A DNA stretch of 64,000 bases from an uncultured Bacilli bacterium. Lineage in GTDB: Bacteria; Bacillota_I; Bacilli_A; RF39; UBA660. The translations under genes and the position numbers were made by a program. The stretch is from positions 98,009 through 162,008 of the forward strand of contig CANQQV010000001.1 in the NCBI GenBank assembly GCA_947626095.1. The letters are read 5' to 3'. Shown piece after piece: positions 18,432 to 28,361 of the stretch. The notes below the pieces were generated by a model, which had not been told where the DNA came from, ran no database searches, and was given only the letters and a program-made list of their open reading frames with translations. Numbering within the stretch: position 1 is the stretch's first letter; each line of letters starts with the position of its first letter.

Positions 18432-18688
18432 TATTTATTACATTCTTCATATGCAGTTCTAACGGCAACTGCTAGTTGATCCGCACAAGAAGTTCCTCTC
18501 ATACCACATTGGTTACCTTTTAATTTCTCTTCAATATAAGAAACAGTCATTCCATCTAATAATTTAGATATCGCTTTTAAATTACCAGGACAACCACCAA
18601 CAAACTCAATATTACTTATTACATCCCTATTAATATCAAATTTAATAATCGCTGAACAAGTTCCTTTTGTTTTATATTCATACTTCAT
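18431..18688 (-). CDS. TSCPD-domain protein (TIGR03905-like)
   Basis: 85 residues with four spaced Cys: GTCSAII, GGCPGNL, QCGMRG and TSCADQL, the last being the TSCPD signature also found at the C-terminus of B12-dependent ribonucleotide reductases. The ATG at 18688 follows GGTGATATTT. Role unknown; metal or nucleotide binding is inferred from the family. Confidence 0.85.
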   Translation of the reverse strand: MKYEYKTKGTCSAIIKFDINRDVISNIEFVGGCPGNLKAISKLLDGMTVSYIEEKLKGNQCGMRGTSCADQLAVAVRTAYEECNK

Positions 18689-18743
18689 AAATATCACCAA
18701 CAAAATCATACCATAAAAAAAAGAATAAATAAATTATTCTTTC

Positions 18744-19367
18744 TTATTGTTGCATATTATTATTTGGATATTGATTATCTTGTGGTTGTTGTGGCATTTG
18801 TTGATCCATTGGTTGTGGCATAGGTTGTTGCATTGGTTGAGGTTGTACTGGTTGAACTCCTTGTACTACTTGACCATTTTGTACTGGTGCATTATTATTT
18901 CCACCTAAACCATCAAATAATCCATTAGGTGTAACAGGAGCAGCAGCATTAAATACATCTTTATTATAACCACTTATTGGTAAAACGATTCCACCAAAGA
19001 ATACCATTAAAACAATCCATCCAGTATCTTTACCTAATTTCTTTGATAAATTGTAATAAATATTAACACTAACAACTATTGAGGCTATATTTAATAATAT
19101 AGCTAAAGCTCCATCTACGAAGAAACCAAGTAATGAAATACCTAAATAAATAAAGAACCAATAAATCTTTAATCCAACCATTTCGATTAAAACGTAGTTG
19201 TTATAATATGGAACAATAGCAGCCCATCCAGGACGTCCAGCTTTAACAAATAGTTTCCAAAGTCCTATTACATAAAAAACAAGCCATGCAATAACAACTA
19301 ATAAAACTACAAGAACGACTCCTATACTAGCAGCTAATAAGCCTCCTAAAACTTCTGTACCATCCAT
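18744..19367 (-). CDS. DUF5684-like membrane protein
   Basis: 207 residues with about four membrane segments. Between the first two lies the conserved AGRPGWAAIVPYYN motif typical of this group of signal-peptidase-neighbour proteins. The C-terminal 70 residues are Gln/Pro/Met/Asn-rich and disordered. Function unknown. Confidence 0.7.
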   Translation of the reverse strand: MDGTEVLGGLLAASIGVVLVVLLVVIAWLVFYVIGLWKLFVKAGRPGWAAIVPYYNNYVLIEMVGLKIYWFFIYLGISLLGFFVDGALAILLNIASIVVSVNIYYNLSKKLGKDTGWIVLMVFFGGIVLPISGYNKDVFNAAAPVTPNGLFDGLGGNNNAPVQNGQVVQGVQPVQPQPMQQPMPQPMDQQMPQQPQDNQYPNNNMQQ

Positions 19368-19456
19368 ACTCTTTACTTCCTTTCTATTATAAAGTATACC
19401 CTCCCAAGTATAACTTTGTCAACTAAGGTTGACGAATATAAAAAGAAAAAAAGAGA

Positions 19457-20029
19457 CTAAATGTCTCCACCATCTAATTTATACTTATAATAAGTAATAG
19501 TATCGGTATATCTATCTATTTCAACTTCTAAATACATATTATCATCTACAGATTCTTTTATAAATCTTGTTGTGATATCAGAAGAATTAGTAAAACCTTC
19601 AATATCTAACAAATAATCTTCATACTCAATATAATCATCTACATTTAACTGCCCATCACAATATTCATAAGATAACATTATTTCATTATCTCTAGTCGAA
19701 GTATTATAAGAACAAACTTCTCTTCTACCTACTACATAATACATTGTTGGAATTTCATCACCTGATAAATCAACATATTCTTCCGTAGCTTGTTCACCCA
19801 ATGTTGAAAAAACAGCAAACATAATTAGGACAACAAATCCTACTATAGCTATTAATAATACAATAGGAACTATAATAGCTACCGCAATAACCGCTTTATG
19901 ACTTTTCTTCTCATTCATTGGTGCACCATTAACTAATATTTGGTTATTATTACCTCCTACTGGATTACCACATTTATTACAAAATTTAGCATTACCATTA
20001 ATTTGATTACCGCATTTACCACAATACAT
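19457..20029 (-). CDS. zinc-ribbon membrane protein
   Basis: 190 residues. The N-terminal zinc ribbon is MYCGKCG...FCNKCG with four Cys. A Lys/His segment and one long membrane helix (AVIAVAIIVPIVLLIAIVGF) follow, then an extracellular domain of about 100 residues. The ATG at 20029 follows GGTGATAGAA; upstream in-frame codons lack a ribosome site. Function unknown. Confidence 0.7.
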   Translation of the reverse strand: MYCGKCGNQINGNAKFCNKCGNPVGGNNNQILVNGAPMNEKKSHKAVIAVAIIVPIVLLIAIVGFVVLIMFAVFSTLGEQATEEYVDLSGDEIPTMYYVVGRREVCSYNTSTRDNEIMLSYEYCDGQLNVDDYIEYEDYLLDIEGFTNSSDITTRFIKESVDDNMYLEVEIDRYTDTITYYKYKLDGGDI

Positions 20030-20102
20030 TTCTATCACCAATTTAAATATATCATATTTACAAATATTTGTTATAATAAACTCTAAGAAATGAGTGAAAT
20101 AT

Positions 20103-22163
20103 ATGTTAATAAAATCATCTGCCATAGAAAGACTACTACGAGAAAATCCTATGTTAAAAGAAAGAAGATTCGGTCTTCCTTATGTCGGTGCCCGTTTAGA
20201 TAAAGAAGAATTTAATCCAACCGTTAAAGAAATTGCTGATGCTATTGATTTTTATGGTTACGAAGTAAGAGATAGTGAAATAACATCTCATCCTGATATC
20301 AACCTTGGTGATGGTAATCCGATGAAATGTGAACCATTCCCTTGTTCTATTAAAGAAATGATTAAATCTTTAGAATCTAAAGAAATGTATAAGTATCCAT
20401 ATACCGAAGGTGATGATAACATTCGTAAAGAACTACTTAAATATATTGAACAAGAAGGTTTTATTAATACTGAACCATATGATTATGAAGATATCGATGA
20501 TAAAGGTTTATCTATTCATAATCTTACTTTCTTACCATCAACTTCTATTACCTTTAACTTAATTATTAATATTATTTCTAAACCTGGGGATGTAATCTTA
20601 GTTCCCGGTCCTAGCTATGGTTTATTTACTATTCGTGCTGAACGAGCAGGAGCAGAAGTTGAAGTTATTCCCCTAGAAAAAGAAGATAACTTCCTTATTA
20701 ATCCTGATAAACTAGCCCAAACGATTGACGATATCAACTATAGTCTTCAACGTGTTTATAATCGTCGTCATGGCTATGTCCCTCGTGTCGTTGCTTTCCT
20801 AAATGCTAATCCCAATAATCCAACCGGTAAAGTAATGGGGGAAAAACAAACTGAATTATTAACTAAAATAAGTCAAGTATGTTTAGAACGTGGTGTCTTC
20901 ATTATTGATGACATGGTTTATCGTGATACAACATATAATAAAAATAATATTGCTAAACCAATTGCTACCATACCTGGAATGTTTCGTAATACTATTACTT
21001 TATTTGGTTTATCTAAAAGTTATGGTATGGCTTCTCTACGTGCTGGTTTTCTAATTGCTGATGAAATAATAATTCGTGAAGTAATTAATCGTATCTTTCA
21101 AGAAATGGATTCTTCACCAGACATTGTTGGTCGTGCTTTAATTGGTGCCTTTAATAGTTCTAAAGAACGAAATGAAACATACGATAAATACTTTAAACAT
21201 ATTAGAAAAACCTATGTTCATCGTTTTAACATCTTAAAAGCTTTAGTAGAAGGTATTGATGCTATTAAAGATTTTCATACTAAAACCGAAATAGAACAAA
21301 CTATTTCTAAATATATAACTAATAAAAAAGAATATGATTTACTATTAAAAGGTTTACCATATACTAAATTTCCTGATAATTTAGAACCAGAAGCTGGTTT
21401 CTTTGCTATCTTAGATTTTACTGAATTAAAAGGTAAAACTTATCATGGTAATCCAATTAAAACTGAAAAAGACTTACTAGAATTCTTCTATAAAACTAAT
21501 CGTTTACGTTTCTTAATAGGTCAATCAATTAGTTGGCCATATAAAAAAGAACTAGTTGGTCGTATTACCTTTGCTTGGGAAGATCAAGACTTAATTAATG
21601 CTATTGCTTTAATTAATAATTCTCTCCAACAACTAGTAATGGAAAACTCTTATACCATTCGTTTAAATACGATAAACGATCAAAAAGATATGGCTAAAAT
21701 CAAAGTTGATAGTTGGCAAAAAACATATCCTGGTATTATCGATCAAAAATACTTAGACTCTCTAAACTATGAAGAGCAAGAAGCTAAATACCTTGATAGT
21801 TTTACAGAATATAAGCATTCTGTCTTAGTAGCTGAAGATAATGATACTAAAAAAGTCGTTGGATACTCATGTTTTAATTTAGAGACAAATGAATATACTG
21901 ATTGTGAATTAGTTAGTTTATATATTAATCCTAAGTATACTAGACGTGGTATAGGTACAATATTACTACGTGAAACAATTAAAGAATTAAAAGGCTATAA
22001 TAAAAAGACTATGTTACTATGGTGTTTAAAAGATAATAAGAATGCACTTAAATTCTATGAAAAACTAGGTGGAATTAAAACGTACTCTAAACTAGCTAAT
22101 ATCGGTGGTAAAGTTTACCACGAAGATGGTTTTATCTTTGATATCGATTCATTTAATAAATAA
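20103..22163 (+). CDS. fused class I/II aminotransferase and GNAT acetyltransferase
   Basis: 686 residues. Residues 1-510 are a fold-type I PLP enzyme: NANPNNPTGKVMG, the D-x-V/Y segment FIIDDMVYRD, and the PLP lysine in LFGLSKSYGMASLRAGF near residue 303. Residues about 515-686 are a GNAT domain with the acetyl-CoA loop TRRGIGTILL. The fusion suggests an amine or amino acid is both transaminated and acetylated; the substrate is unknown. An ATG at 20103 is preferred over a GTG at 20094. It is monocistronic with its own terminator. Confidence 0.85.
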   Translation: MLIKSSAIERLLRENPMLKERRFGLPYVGARLDKEEFNPTVKEIADAIDFYGYEVRDSEITSHPDINLGDGNPMKCEPFPCSIKEMIKSLESKEMYKYPYTEGDDNIRKELLKYIEQEGFINTEPYDYEDIDDKGLSIHNLTFLPSTSITFNLIINIISKPGDVILVPGPSYGLFTIRAERAGAEVEVIPLEKEDNFLINPDKLAQTIDDINYSLQRVYNRRHGYVPRVVAFLNANPNNPTGKVMGEKQTELLTKISQVCLERGVFIIDDMVYRDTTYNKNNIAKPIATIPGMFRNTITLFGLSKSYGMASLRAGFLIADEIIIREVINRIFQEMDSSPDIVGRALIGAFNSSKERNETYDKYFKHIRKTYVHRFNILKALVEGIDAIKDFHTKTEIEQTISKYITNKKEYDLLLKGLPYTKFPDNLEPEAGFFAILDFTELKGKTYHGNPIKTEKDLLEFFYKTNRLRFLIGQSISWPYKKELVGRITFAWEDQDLINAIALINNSLQQLVMENSYTIRLNTINDQKDMAKIKVDSWQKTYPGIIDQKYLDSLNYEEQEAKYLDSFTEYKHSVLVAEDNDTKKVVGYSCFNLETNEYTDCELVSLYINPKYTRRGIGTILLRETIKELKGYNKKTMLLWCLKDNKNALKFYEKLGGIKTYSKLANIGGKVYHEDGFIFDIDSFNK

Positions 22164-22186
22164 ATACGATATAATCGTATTTTTTC
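22163..22186 (+). terminator. terminator after the aminotransferase-GNAT gene
   Basis: AATACGAT-ATA-ATCGTATT followed by T-rich sequence. Confidence 0.8.
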
Positions 22187-22206
22187 TTTGGTACAAATAA
22201 AATATC

Positions 22207-22229
22207 AAAAAAGAGCTTAACAAAGCTCT
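22207..22229 (-). terminator. terminator of the GNAT-hypothetical-kinase run
   Basis: AGAGCTT-TGTT-AAGCTCT followed by TTTTTG on the minus strand. Confidence 0.75.
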
Positions 22230-22256
22230 ATAAGTCTAAAAATAAGCTTAAAATAA

Positions 22257-22715
22257 CTATTGACGATAATAAACCATTTTATACCTAGTCTCAGTCTCTT
22301 CATAAAATAAAAAGCCTAATCTCTCATATAAGTCTATTGCTTCCTTATTATCTTTATATACCCATAAATAAACAATAGCATTATTTCTTAAAACATCCTT
22401 AATTAAACGACTACCAATTCCCTTATTACGATATCTATCTTCTAAATATATTTCATCTAACAACTTACCATCTTCATAATCACTAACTAAAATACATCCA
22501 ATTATCTTCTCATCAACTACTACTAACTGATAATTACTTATTTCCATAGCTACACTACTATTGACATATTCTTTAATCTTATTAAGTTCTTCTTTACTTA
22601 AATCTTTTGCATACTTAAGAATTGTTAATAACTTATATTTTATTAACAATTCAATATTATCTGTAGTTGCTTTAACTAAACTATATTTTATTTTACTTTT
22701 AATATTGGTTTCCAT
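22257..22715 (-). CDS. GNAT-family N-acetyltransferase
   Basis: 152 residues. The acetyl-CoA loop is RNKGIGSRLI, followed by NKEAIDLYERLGFLFYEE, the usual C-terminal GNAT strand and helix. The ATG at 22715 follows GGGGAAAG. Its start lies inside the end of the preceding gene. Substrate unknown. Confidence 0.8.
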   Translation of the reverse strand: METNIKSKIKYSLVKATTDNIELLIKYKLLTILKYAKDLSKEELNKIKEYVNSSVAMEISNYQLVVVDEKIIGCILVSDYEDGKLLDEIYLEDRYRNKGIGSRLIKDVLRNNAIVYLWVYKDNKEAIDLYERLGFLFYEETETRYKMVYYRQ

Positions 22716-23026
22716 CTTTCCCCAACTTTTCCTTTTACTACTCCACAATAAACACTATAATCTTTTAAGTTATTATCTAAAGCTACTTGCTTATAAGTAT
22801 CTACACAAGTATTAATAACTTCTTCATTAGATTTAAAATCCCCTTGATAATAAACTATCTCATTATCTTTTATATAGCCTCTTACTAAGCGATTATATTC
22901 ATTATTATTAATTCCTAAACTATTACACCATTCCCTATGACTCATCGTGGAATTTCTTAAATACAATATATTACCATGATATATTATAAAAGCTACTCTA
23001 CTTTTATGAAAAATACTCTCATTCAT
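22688..23026 (-). CDS. hypothetical protein, 112 aa
   Basis: No family recognised. It contains an aromatic-rich N-terminus (VAFIIYHGNILYLRN) and a conserved-looking MSHREWCNSLG segment. It overlaps the kinase-like gene by 8 bases and the GNAT gene by 28 bases, so the three are probably translated together. Confidence 0.55.
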   Translation of the reverse strand: MNESIFHKSRVAFIIYHGNILYLRNSTMSHREWCNSLGINNNEYNRLVRGYIKDNEIVYYQGDFKSNEEVINTCVDTYKQVALDNNLKDYSVYCGVVKGKVGERWKPILKVK

Positions 23027-23834
23027 TACGATCTAAAAACCAAGCTAAATAAACATCGAAATCATCAGGATGATGTAAATAACATCTACACATTCTAATA
23101 AATAAAACAACATTCATTAAAGCTACTTTATATTTTCTATCTCCTGGTAAAAAATCTAATATCATCGTTTCTCTTAAGTTTCTAAATAATTTAACACTAG
23201 AAAATATTGCAAAGTAAAAATCATATAATATATCACCAACGACTGGCATTGGATCAATAACTCTTATTAACCTTTCATCATCTATTAAAAAATTATGTAC
23301 GCCAAAATCACCATGTATTAAATACTTCGGCGCATCATACTTTTTAATCTTCTCTAAATCATCATATACACTACTAAAATCATAGTTTAAATCTTTAACT
23401 GATTGATAAGAATAATCAACTTCATCTTTTAAAAACTGATACCAACTCTTCTTATGATCTTCATATAAATATCCATATCCATCATATCTATAAGGTTTAT
23501 AATTAGTAACAATTCCAAAGCATTGTTCAATCGTTCCCATAACATCTGGATATGCTTCATCTTTAAACTTCGTACCTTCGATAAACTCAAAACATAAATA
23601 TCCTAATTTATTATTATGACATAATAACTTTTGTATTCTTTCCGTCTTTTTATATACTCTAAAATATTCTAGTTGCGCTTTCATTTCGTTTTTATCAACC
23701 GTTTTAACTAAATACTTATTATCAATACTAAAAACTAAAGAATCTGTCGTTCCTTCCTTATAATAAACTATATCCTCTTTATTAATATTAATTTTTAATT
23801 TTATTTCTAAATCATTGATAATGTTATCTAGCAT
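23019..23834 (-). CDS. aminoglycoside phosphotransferase-like kinase
   Basis: 271 residues of the APH/choline kinase fold. The catalytic loop YLIHGDFGVHNFL and the metal-binding VIDP (IRVIDPMPVVGD) are intact. The ATG at 23834 follows GGTGATATTT. The substrate is not predictable; many such proteins are not antibiotic kinases. It lies between purB and the GNAT/hypothetical pair in one run. Confidence 0.8.
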   Translation of the reverse strand: MLDNIINDLEIKLKININKEDIVYYKEGTTDSLVFSIDNKYLVKTVDKNEMKAQLEYFRVYKKTERIQKLLCHNNKLGYLCFEFIEGTKFKDEAYPDVMGTIEQCFGIVTNYKPYRYDGYGYLYEDHKKSWYQFLKDEVDYSYQSVKDLNYDFSSVYDDLEKIKKYDAPKYLIHGDFGVHNFLIDDERLIRVIDPMPVVGDILYDFYFAIFSSVKLFRNLRETMILDFLPGDRKYKVALMNVVLFIRMCRCYLHHPDDFDVYLAWFLDRNE

Positions 23835-23843
23835 AAATATCAC

Positions 23844-25187
23844 CTATAATCTATCTGCCATACCTATATAAGTACTTGGTTTTAATTCTTTAAGTATTTT
23901 TTTATCTTTATTACTAATATCTAAACTATCTATAAATTCATCTAATATCTCTTTAGTAACTTTCTTCCCTCTAGTTAATGCTTTTAATTTATCATATGCA
24001 TCAGGTATTCTATATTTTCTTAAAACTGTTTGAATAGGTTCAGCTAATACTTCCCATTCATTAGCTAATTCACTAGCTATTAACTCTTCATTAACTATCA
24101 CTTTATTTAAACCTTTTAATGTCTCTTTAATACCTTGTAACGCATAACCAAAAGCTACACCTAAATTTCTTAAAGCTGATGAATCAGATAAATCTCTTTG
24201 CATTCTTGATTTCGGTAACTTATTAGATAAAGTAACTAACATTCCATTCGCCATTTCCATATTAGCTTCGCTATTTTCAAAGTTAATCGGATTAACTTTA
24301 TGTGGCATTGTACTACTACCTACTTCATTTTTAATTACTTTAAGTAAGAAATAACCTCTACTTATATATAACCACATATCTAAATCCAAATCTAATACTA
24401 TATTATTTATATGTCTAATATTATCTAAAATATTAACTATATAGTCATGATTTTCTATTTGCGTCGTTAATGGATTAAAAGTAAGATTTAATCCATTTTC
24501 GATAAACTTCTTACATAACTTAACTACATCTATATCACTATAAGCTACACTTAAAGCGCTATAATTTCCTGTTGCACCATTAAACTTCGCTTTAATTTCA
24601 CTTTTCTTTAATCTCTCTAATTCATTAGTTAAACGATAACTATATACTTTAAATTCTTTACCTACAGTCGATGGTGTAGCTGGTTGACCATGTGTATGTG
24701 CTAAAAAAGCTATATCCTTATATTCATTACTTAATTCATCTATTTTACCAATAAACTCTTCCATTCTCGGACAATAAACTTTATTTAAGAAATCATTCAT
24801 CATTAAAGCATAAGCCGTATTATTAACATCTTCTGAAGTTAAACCAATATGAACAAAAGAAACTAATTCTTCCAATCCTATCTCTTTTAACTTTTTATCT
24901 ATAAAATACTCTATTGCTTTAACATCATGATTAGTAATCCTTTCTTCTTCTTTAACTCCGTTAAAAGAATCAATATTAAAACCATTACTAATTTCTAAAA
25001 TCCTTTTAATATCTTTATTAGTTCCTTCTACTATCCCTTCACTTATTAAATAAGATAACCATCTTATTTCTACTAATACTCTATATTTCACATAAGCGTA
25101 TTCCGAAAAATAAGGTGATAATGAATCTTTAATATCATAATATCTTCCATCTAAAGGACATAATTCCATAGCTTTGTATTCTTCCAT
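23844..25187 (-). CDS. purB: adenylosuccinate lyase
   Basis: Cleaves SAICAR and adenylosuccinate in purine synthesis. The fumarase-superfamily signature GSSTMPHKVNPINFEN and the catalytic-His segment HTHGQPATPSTVG are present. 447 residues, as usual. It starts 10 bases before the kinase-like gene on the same strand. Confidence 0.95.
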   Translation of the reverse strand: MEEYKAMELCPLDGRYYDIKDSLSPYFSEYAYVKYRVLVEIRWLSYLISEGIVEGTNKDIKRILEISNGFNIDSFNGVKEEERITNHDVKAIEYFIDKKLKEIGLEELVSFVHIGLTSEDVNNTAYALMMNDFLNKVYCPRMEEFIGKIDELSNEYKDIAFLAHTHGQPATPSTVGKEFKVYSYRLTNELERLKKSEIKAKFNGATGNYSALSVAYSDIDVVKLCKKFIENGLNLTFNPLTTQIENHDYIVNILDNIRHINNIVLDLDLDMWLYISRGYFLLKVIKNEVGSSTMPHKVNPINFENSEANMEMANGMLVTLSNKLPKSRMQRDLSDSSALRNLGVAFGYALQGIKETLKGLNKVIVNEELIASELANEWEVLAEPIQTVLRKYRIPDAYDKLKALTRGKKVTKEILDEFIDSLDISNKDKKILKELKPSTYIGMADRL

Positions 25188-25320
25188 AACACATACTCCA
25201 TCTATACCCTTATATTACACCATATTTATCAATTATTAAAGCAAAAGAAAATAAACTATTACTAATAAAATACAATTAAATGATATATAAGTAAAAATAT
25301 GTCAAAAAAGCTAAAAAAGA

Positions 25321-25349
25321 TTGAACATATTAAAAAGATATCATAAAAT
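25321..25349 (+). promoter_or_regulatory. promoter for the helical 217-aa gene
   Basis: TTGAAC, 17 bases, TAAAAT, about 40 bases before the ribosome site AGGGAGGAT. Confidence 0.65.
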
Positions 25350-25390
25350 CAAGGTAAGAGTAGTCTTACTACTAAGGGAGGATAATAACA

Positions 25391-26044
25391 ATGGGAAACA
25401 ACACAATTGGTTTAAGCGAATCAAAAGTAAATACAATAATAGATGAGTTTAATAGAGATTCTAAAGAAGTACTTGAAACATTAACAGAAGAATTTAACAA
25501 AGTTCTAAAAAGCCTTGCCAAAAACTGGGGAACTGAAGATGGAAAAACTTGGGTAACTGAAACTTTAATTACCTCTTTAAGAGCAACTGGAGAAGAAGTT
25601 GCAAAAGCACTTTTAGCCTTTGGTAGAGTTATTAAAACAACAGCTGAAAGCCAAGCTGAAGATACTAATAATGTATTTAGCATTAATGCTCCAGAACAAG
25701 CCCAATTAGGTGGACTAGATAATCAAATGCAAAACGTCTTAGATAATGGATTCGTTGGTGTATATAGTACAATACATGCTGAAGTTGAAATTGCTCACGA
25801 AAATCTAAATACAAATGTAATGAATAAACTTACTAAATTAAGAATGAATGCTATTAATAATTGTAAAACAGCCTTCACTAATGAAGGTACAAGTAAAGTA
25901 GCTTCTAATGCTGATACTTACATTGAACAAATCAATCAATCTATTAATAAATGTTTTAAAGATTTAAACCAAGGCATAGATGAAAATACTAAAAAAGCTA
26001 AAATTTATGCAGGTACTATTCAAGAAGCTGGATTACGTAGTTAA
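25391..26044 (+). CDS. helical, possibly WXG100-like secreted protein
   Basis: 217 residues, almost entirely helical, without signal peptide. A NWGTEDGKTWV segment near residue 44 sits between two helices and resembles the W-x-G turn of ESX/type VII substrates. No type VII secretion gene is in this window, so the link is tentative. A strong ribosome site and promoter and a paired terminator suggest high expression as a single gene. Confidence 0.5.
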   Translation: MGNNTIGLSESKVNTIIDEFNRDSKEVLETLTEEFNKVLKSLAKNWGTEDGKTWVTETLITSLRATGEEVAKALLAFGRVIKTTAESQAEDTNNVFSINAPEQAQLGGLDNQMQNVLDNGFVGVYSTIHAEVEIAHENLNTNVMNKLTKLRMNAINNCKTAFTNEGTSKVASNADTYIEQINQSINKCFKDLNQGIDENTKKAKIYAGTIQEAGLRS

Positions 26045-26056
26045 TATTTATCAATC

Positions 26057-26090
26057 AAAAATAGACACAACATGTGTCTATTTTTATTTT
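26057..26090. terminator. bidirectional terminator
   Basis: AAAAATAGACACA / TGTGTCTATTTTT hairpin between converging genes. Confidence 0.85.
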
Positions 26091-26094
26091 ACAA

Positions 26095-28323
26095 CTAATT
26101 TTCTTCAATATTATTTTTTAATATTTTACTTAATTCTATATTACCATTCTCATTTAAATGAATGCCATCTATATCTAAGTAATCACTAGTACTACTAAAC
26201 ATATTACTTAGGTCAATTAAAACTACATTATCAGAAACTAATTCTTTCATAATATTCTTTTCATGATTATTAGTTACTACAATATATAATTTTTTATTTT
26301 GACATAAATTAATTATTTCTTGATATTCTTCCTTATTAAAACTAATACTATTATCAAACTCTAAAATAATATTATTTGGTAATAATTCTTCATTCTTAAT
26401 ACTTTCTATTACTTTTTCATAAGTAAATTCCTTATCCGTAATATACTTCGCATCAGTAAATACTTCATGTAACTTATCAAACGAATTAATAAGGATTTCA
26501 TTACCAATAAATAAGTACTTAGAAGTTAAATCTTCTTTATATTGATTTAATATTTCTTCCTTTTCTTTTTCAAAGTTTTCTAAATAAACTTCATATACCG
26601 AATTATATATAACTTCACTATAAGCTTTAATTCCTTTACTCGTTAAATGAATACCATCAGCATAAAAATATTCATCATGTCCCTCTGAAGCACTATTCCA
26701 ATCTATTAGATGAACATTATCATGTTGATTAGCAAAATTAAGTAATCTATCATTTACATGAACATCTTCATCATTCGTAACATTCACCCAGAATATTTCA
26801 CGATCACCACATTCTGCTAAAATAGCTTCCTTACATTTATTTGAGCAATCTCCATTTGTTCCTAAATTAAGTACAACCGGTCCTTTAAATAACTTTTTAC
26901 TCTTTAAATCAACAATTATATCTTGAACTGACCATGCCGTACGAGATATTTTCGCATCTACATAACTATTAGGAAACTGTTTATATAAACCATTAACTGC
27001 TCCTAACATAACTGAGTCTCCAATACCAACTAACGGTAATTCATGAACTTTATCTTCTAAATTGCTTTCGCCTTCTTCTAACTCTTCAATAGTTGAAGCC
27101 CAATTATCTTTCTTTTCACTAAGCATCTTCGCATATTCTTCTTGTTTTCTCTTAACTAATTCTTCATTCTCGGCCATTTTTTGTTCCAAAACATCCATTT
27201 CTTTCTGATAATCTTTAGCTACAACAAACTTATAACCACCAAACAAAGTAAAACCTAACACTAAAATACTCAAAGCTATCTTTAAATACTTAAGCTTAAT
27301 ATCTTTATATTTAAAATCTAATATATAACGTAATAAATAACCTAGAACAAAACTACCTATAACCACAATTAATACTTTTAACAAAATATTAATCTTAACT
27401 AACTGTAATAAAAAGATAATTGGATATTGTACTAAATAAACTTCATAAGTAACACTTGATAAACTCTTACATCCCATATCAAATATACTTAAACCTCTTT
27501 TATTTAAACTTACATATTCTATTAAACGACAAGCTATTAAACTATCTATTATCATAATTATCGCCAAAAGCTTAAAATCAGCTCTAATAAAGACAAAAGA
27601 ATAAATTAAAACTACAACATACATAATAATGATTAATTTAGAATATTTCTTTTGTTTAAATAAATCAGGAACTAAATTACCATAGTAAGAATGAATAAAA
27701 CCTAATGATAAACCTAATAATAATGAAAAAGCTCTAGCCAAAGTATCATAATAAGTAACCATTATATTGCCTTGTCTACTTACAATATAAAAATATATAC
27801 AACTAACTATTGCTAATATAACCGTTATTAAACAAGGAATAATCTTCTTCTTAAAGACTTTTTCTATCTTTCTTAAACCTAAATAAATAAAAGGAAATAC
27901 TAAGTCAAATTGAAATAATATACTTATATACCATAAATGCATAAAAGGCGAATTAACATGTTTGGCAAAATAATCTAAATTGGCACTAAGTTGCCAAAAA
28001 TTATTATAACCAAATAATACCGAGAATGTTTCTGGTTTTAAATTCATCCAATTAATACTTGATATTAAAGATACAACTCCAATACTAACCATAACTACTA
28101 CTAGCAGTGGAATATATAATCTTTTTAATTTATTAAGATAATACTCTTTTAAAGAAAACTCTTTCTTTTTAAAAGCACTAACACAAGATAAATAACCACT
28201 AAGGACAAAAAACACGCAAACAGCTAAAAAGCCACCCTTTAACACTGTTAAATGATATAATAATACACCAATACAAGCTATTAATCTAATATAATCAATT
28301 CCTATAATATACTTCTTATTCAT
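26095..28323 (-). CDS. OatA-like acyltransferase with two SGNH domains
   Basis: 742 residues. Residues 1-380 are an acyltransferase-3 membrane domain with about ten helices (GIDYIRLIACIGVLLYHL and FFVLSGYL). A coiled linker leads to an SGNH esterase-like domain (GIGDSVMLGA near residue 434, NLGTNGD, ADGIHLTSKG). A second SGNH-like domain follows from about 600: it keeps DIDGIHLNENG, but the GDS block reads IGNEI, so the nucleophile Ser is missing. OatA-type enzymes O-acetylate peptidoglycan or other envelope glycans. The extra, apparently inactive domain is unusual. Confidence 0.85.
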   Translation of the reverse strand: MNKKYIIGIDYIRLIACIGVLLYHLTVLKGGFLAVCVFFVLSGYLSCVSAFKKKEFSLKEYYLNKLKRLYIPLLVVVMVSIGVVSLISSINWMNLKPETFSVLFGYNNFWQLSANLDYFAKHVNSPFMHLWYISILFQFDLVFPFIYLGLRKIEKVFKKKIIPCLITVILAIVSCIYFYIVSRQGNIMVTYYDTLARAFSLLLGLSLGFIHSYYGNLVPDLFKQKKYSKLIIIMYVVVLIYSFVFIRADFKLLAIIMIIDSLIACRLIEYVSLNKRGLSIFDMGCKSLSSVTYEVYLVQYPIIFLLQLVKINILLKVLIVVIGSFVLGYLLRYILDFKYKDIKLKYLKIALSILVLGFTLFGGYKFVVAKDYQKEMDVLEQKMAENEELVKRKQEEYAKMLSEKKDNWASTIEELEEGESNLEDKVHELPLVGIGDSVMLGAVNGLYKQFPNSYVDAKISRTAWSVQDIIVDLKSKKLFKGPVVLNLGTNGDCSNKCKEAILAECGDREIFWVNVTNDEDVHVNDRLLNFANQHDNVHLIDWNSASEGHDEYFYADGIHLTSKGIKAYSEVIYNSVYEVYLENFEKEKEEILNQYKEDLTSKYLFIGNEILINSFDKLHEVFTDAKYITDKEFTYEKVIESIKNEELLPNNIILEFDNSISFNKEEYQEIINLCQNKKLYIVVTNNHEKNIMKELVSDNVVLIDLSNMFSSTSDYLDIDGIHLNENGNIELSKILKNNIEEN

Positions 28324-28361
28324 CTTACAACCTCTTACTCCACGTTCAATAGAAAAAGAGT

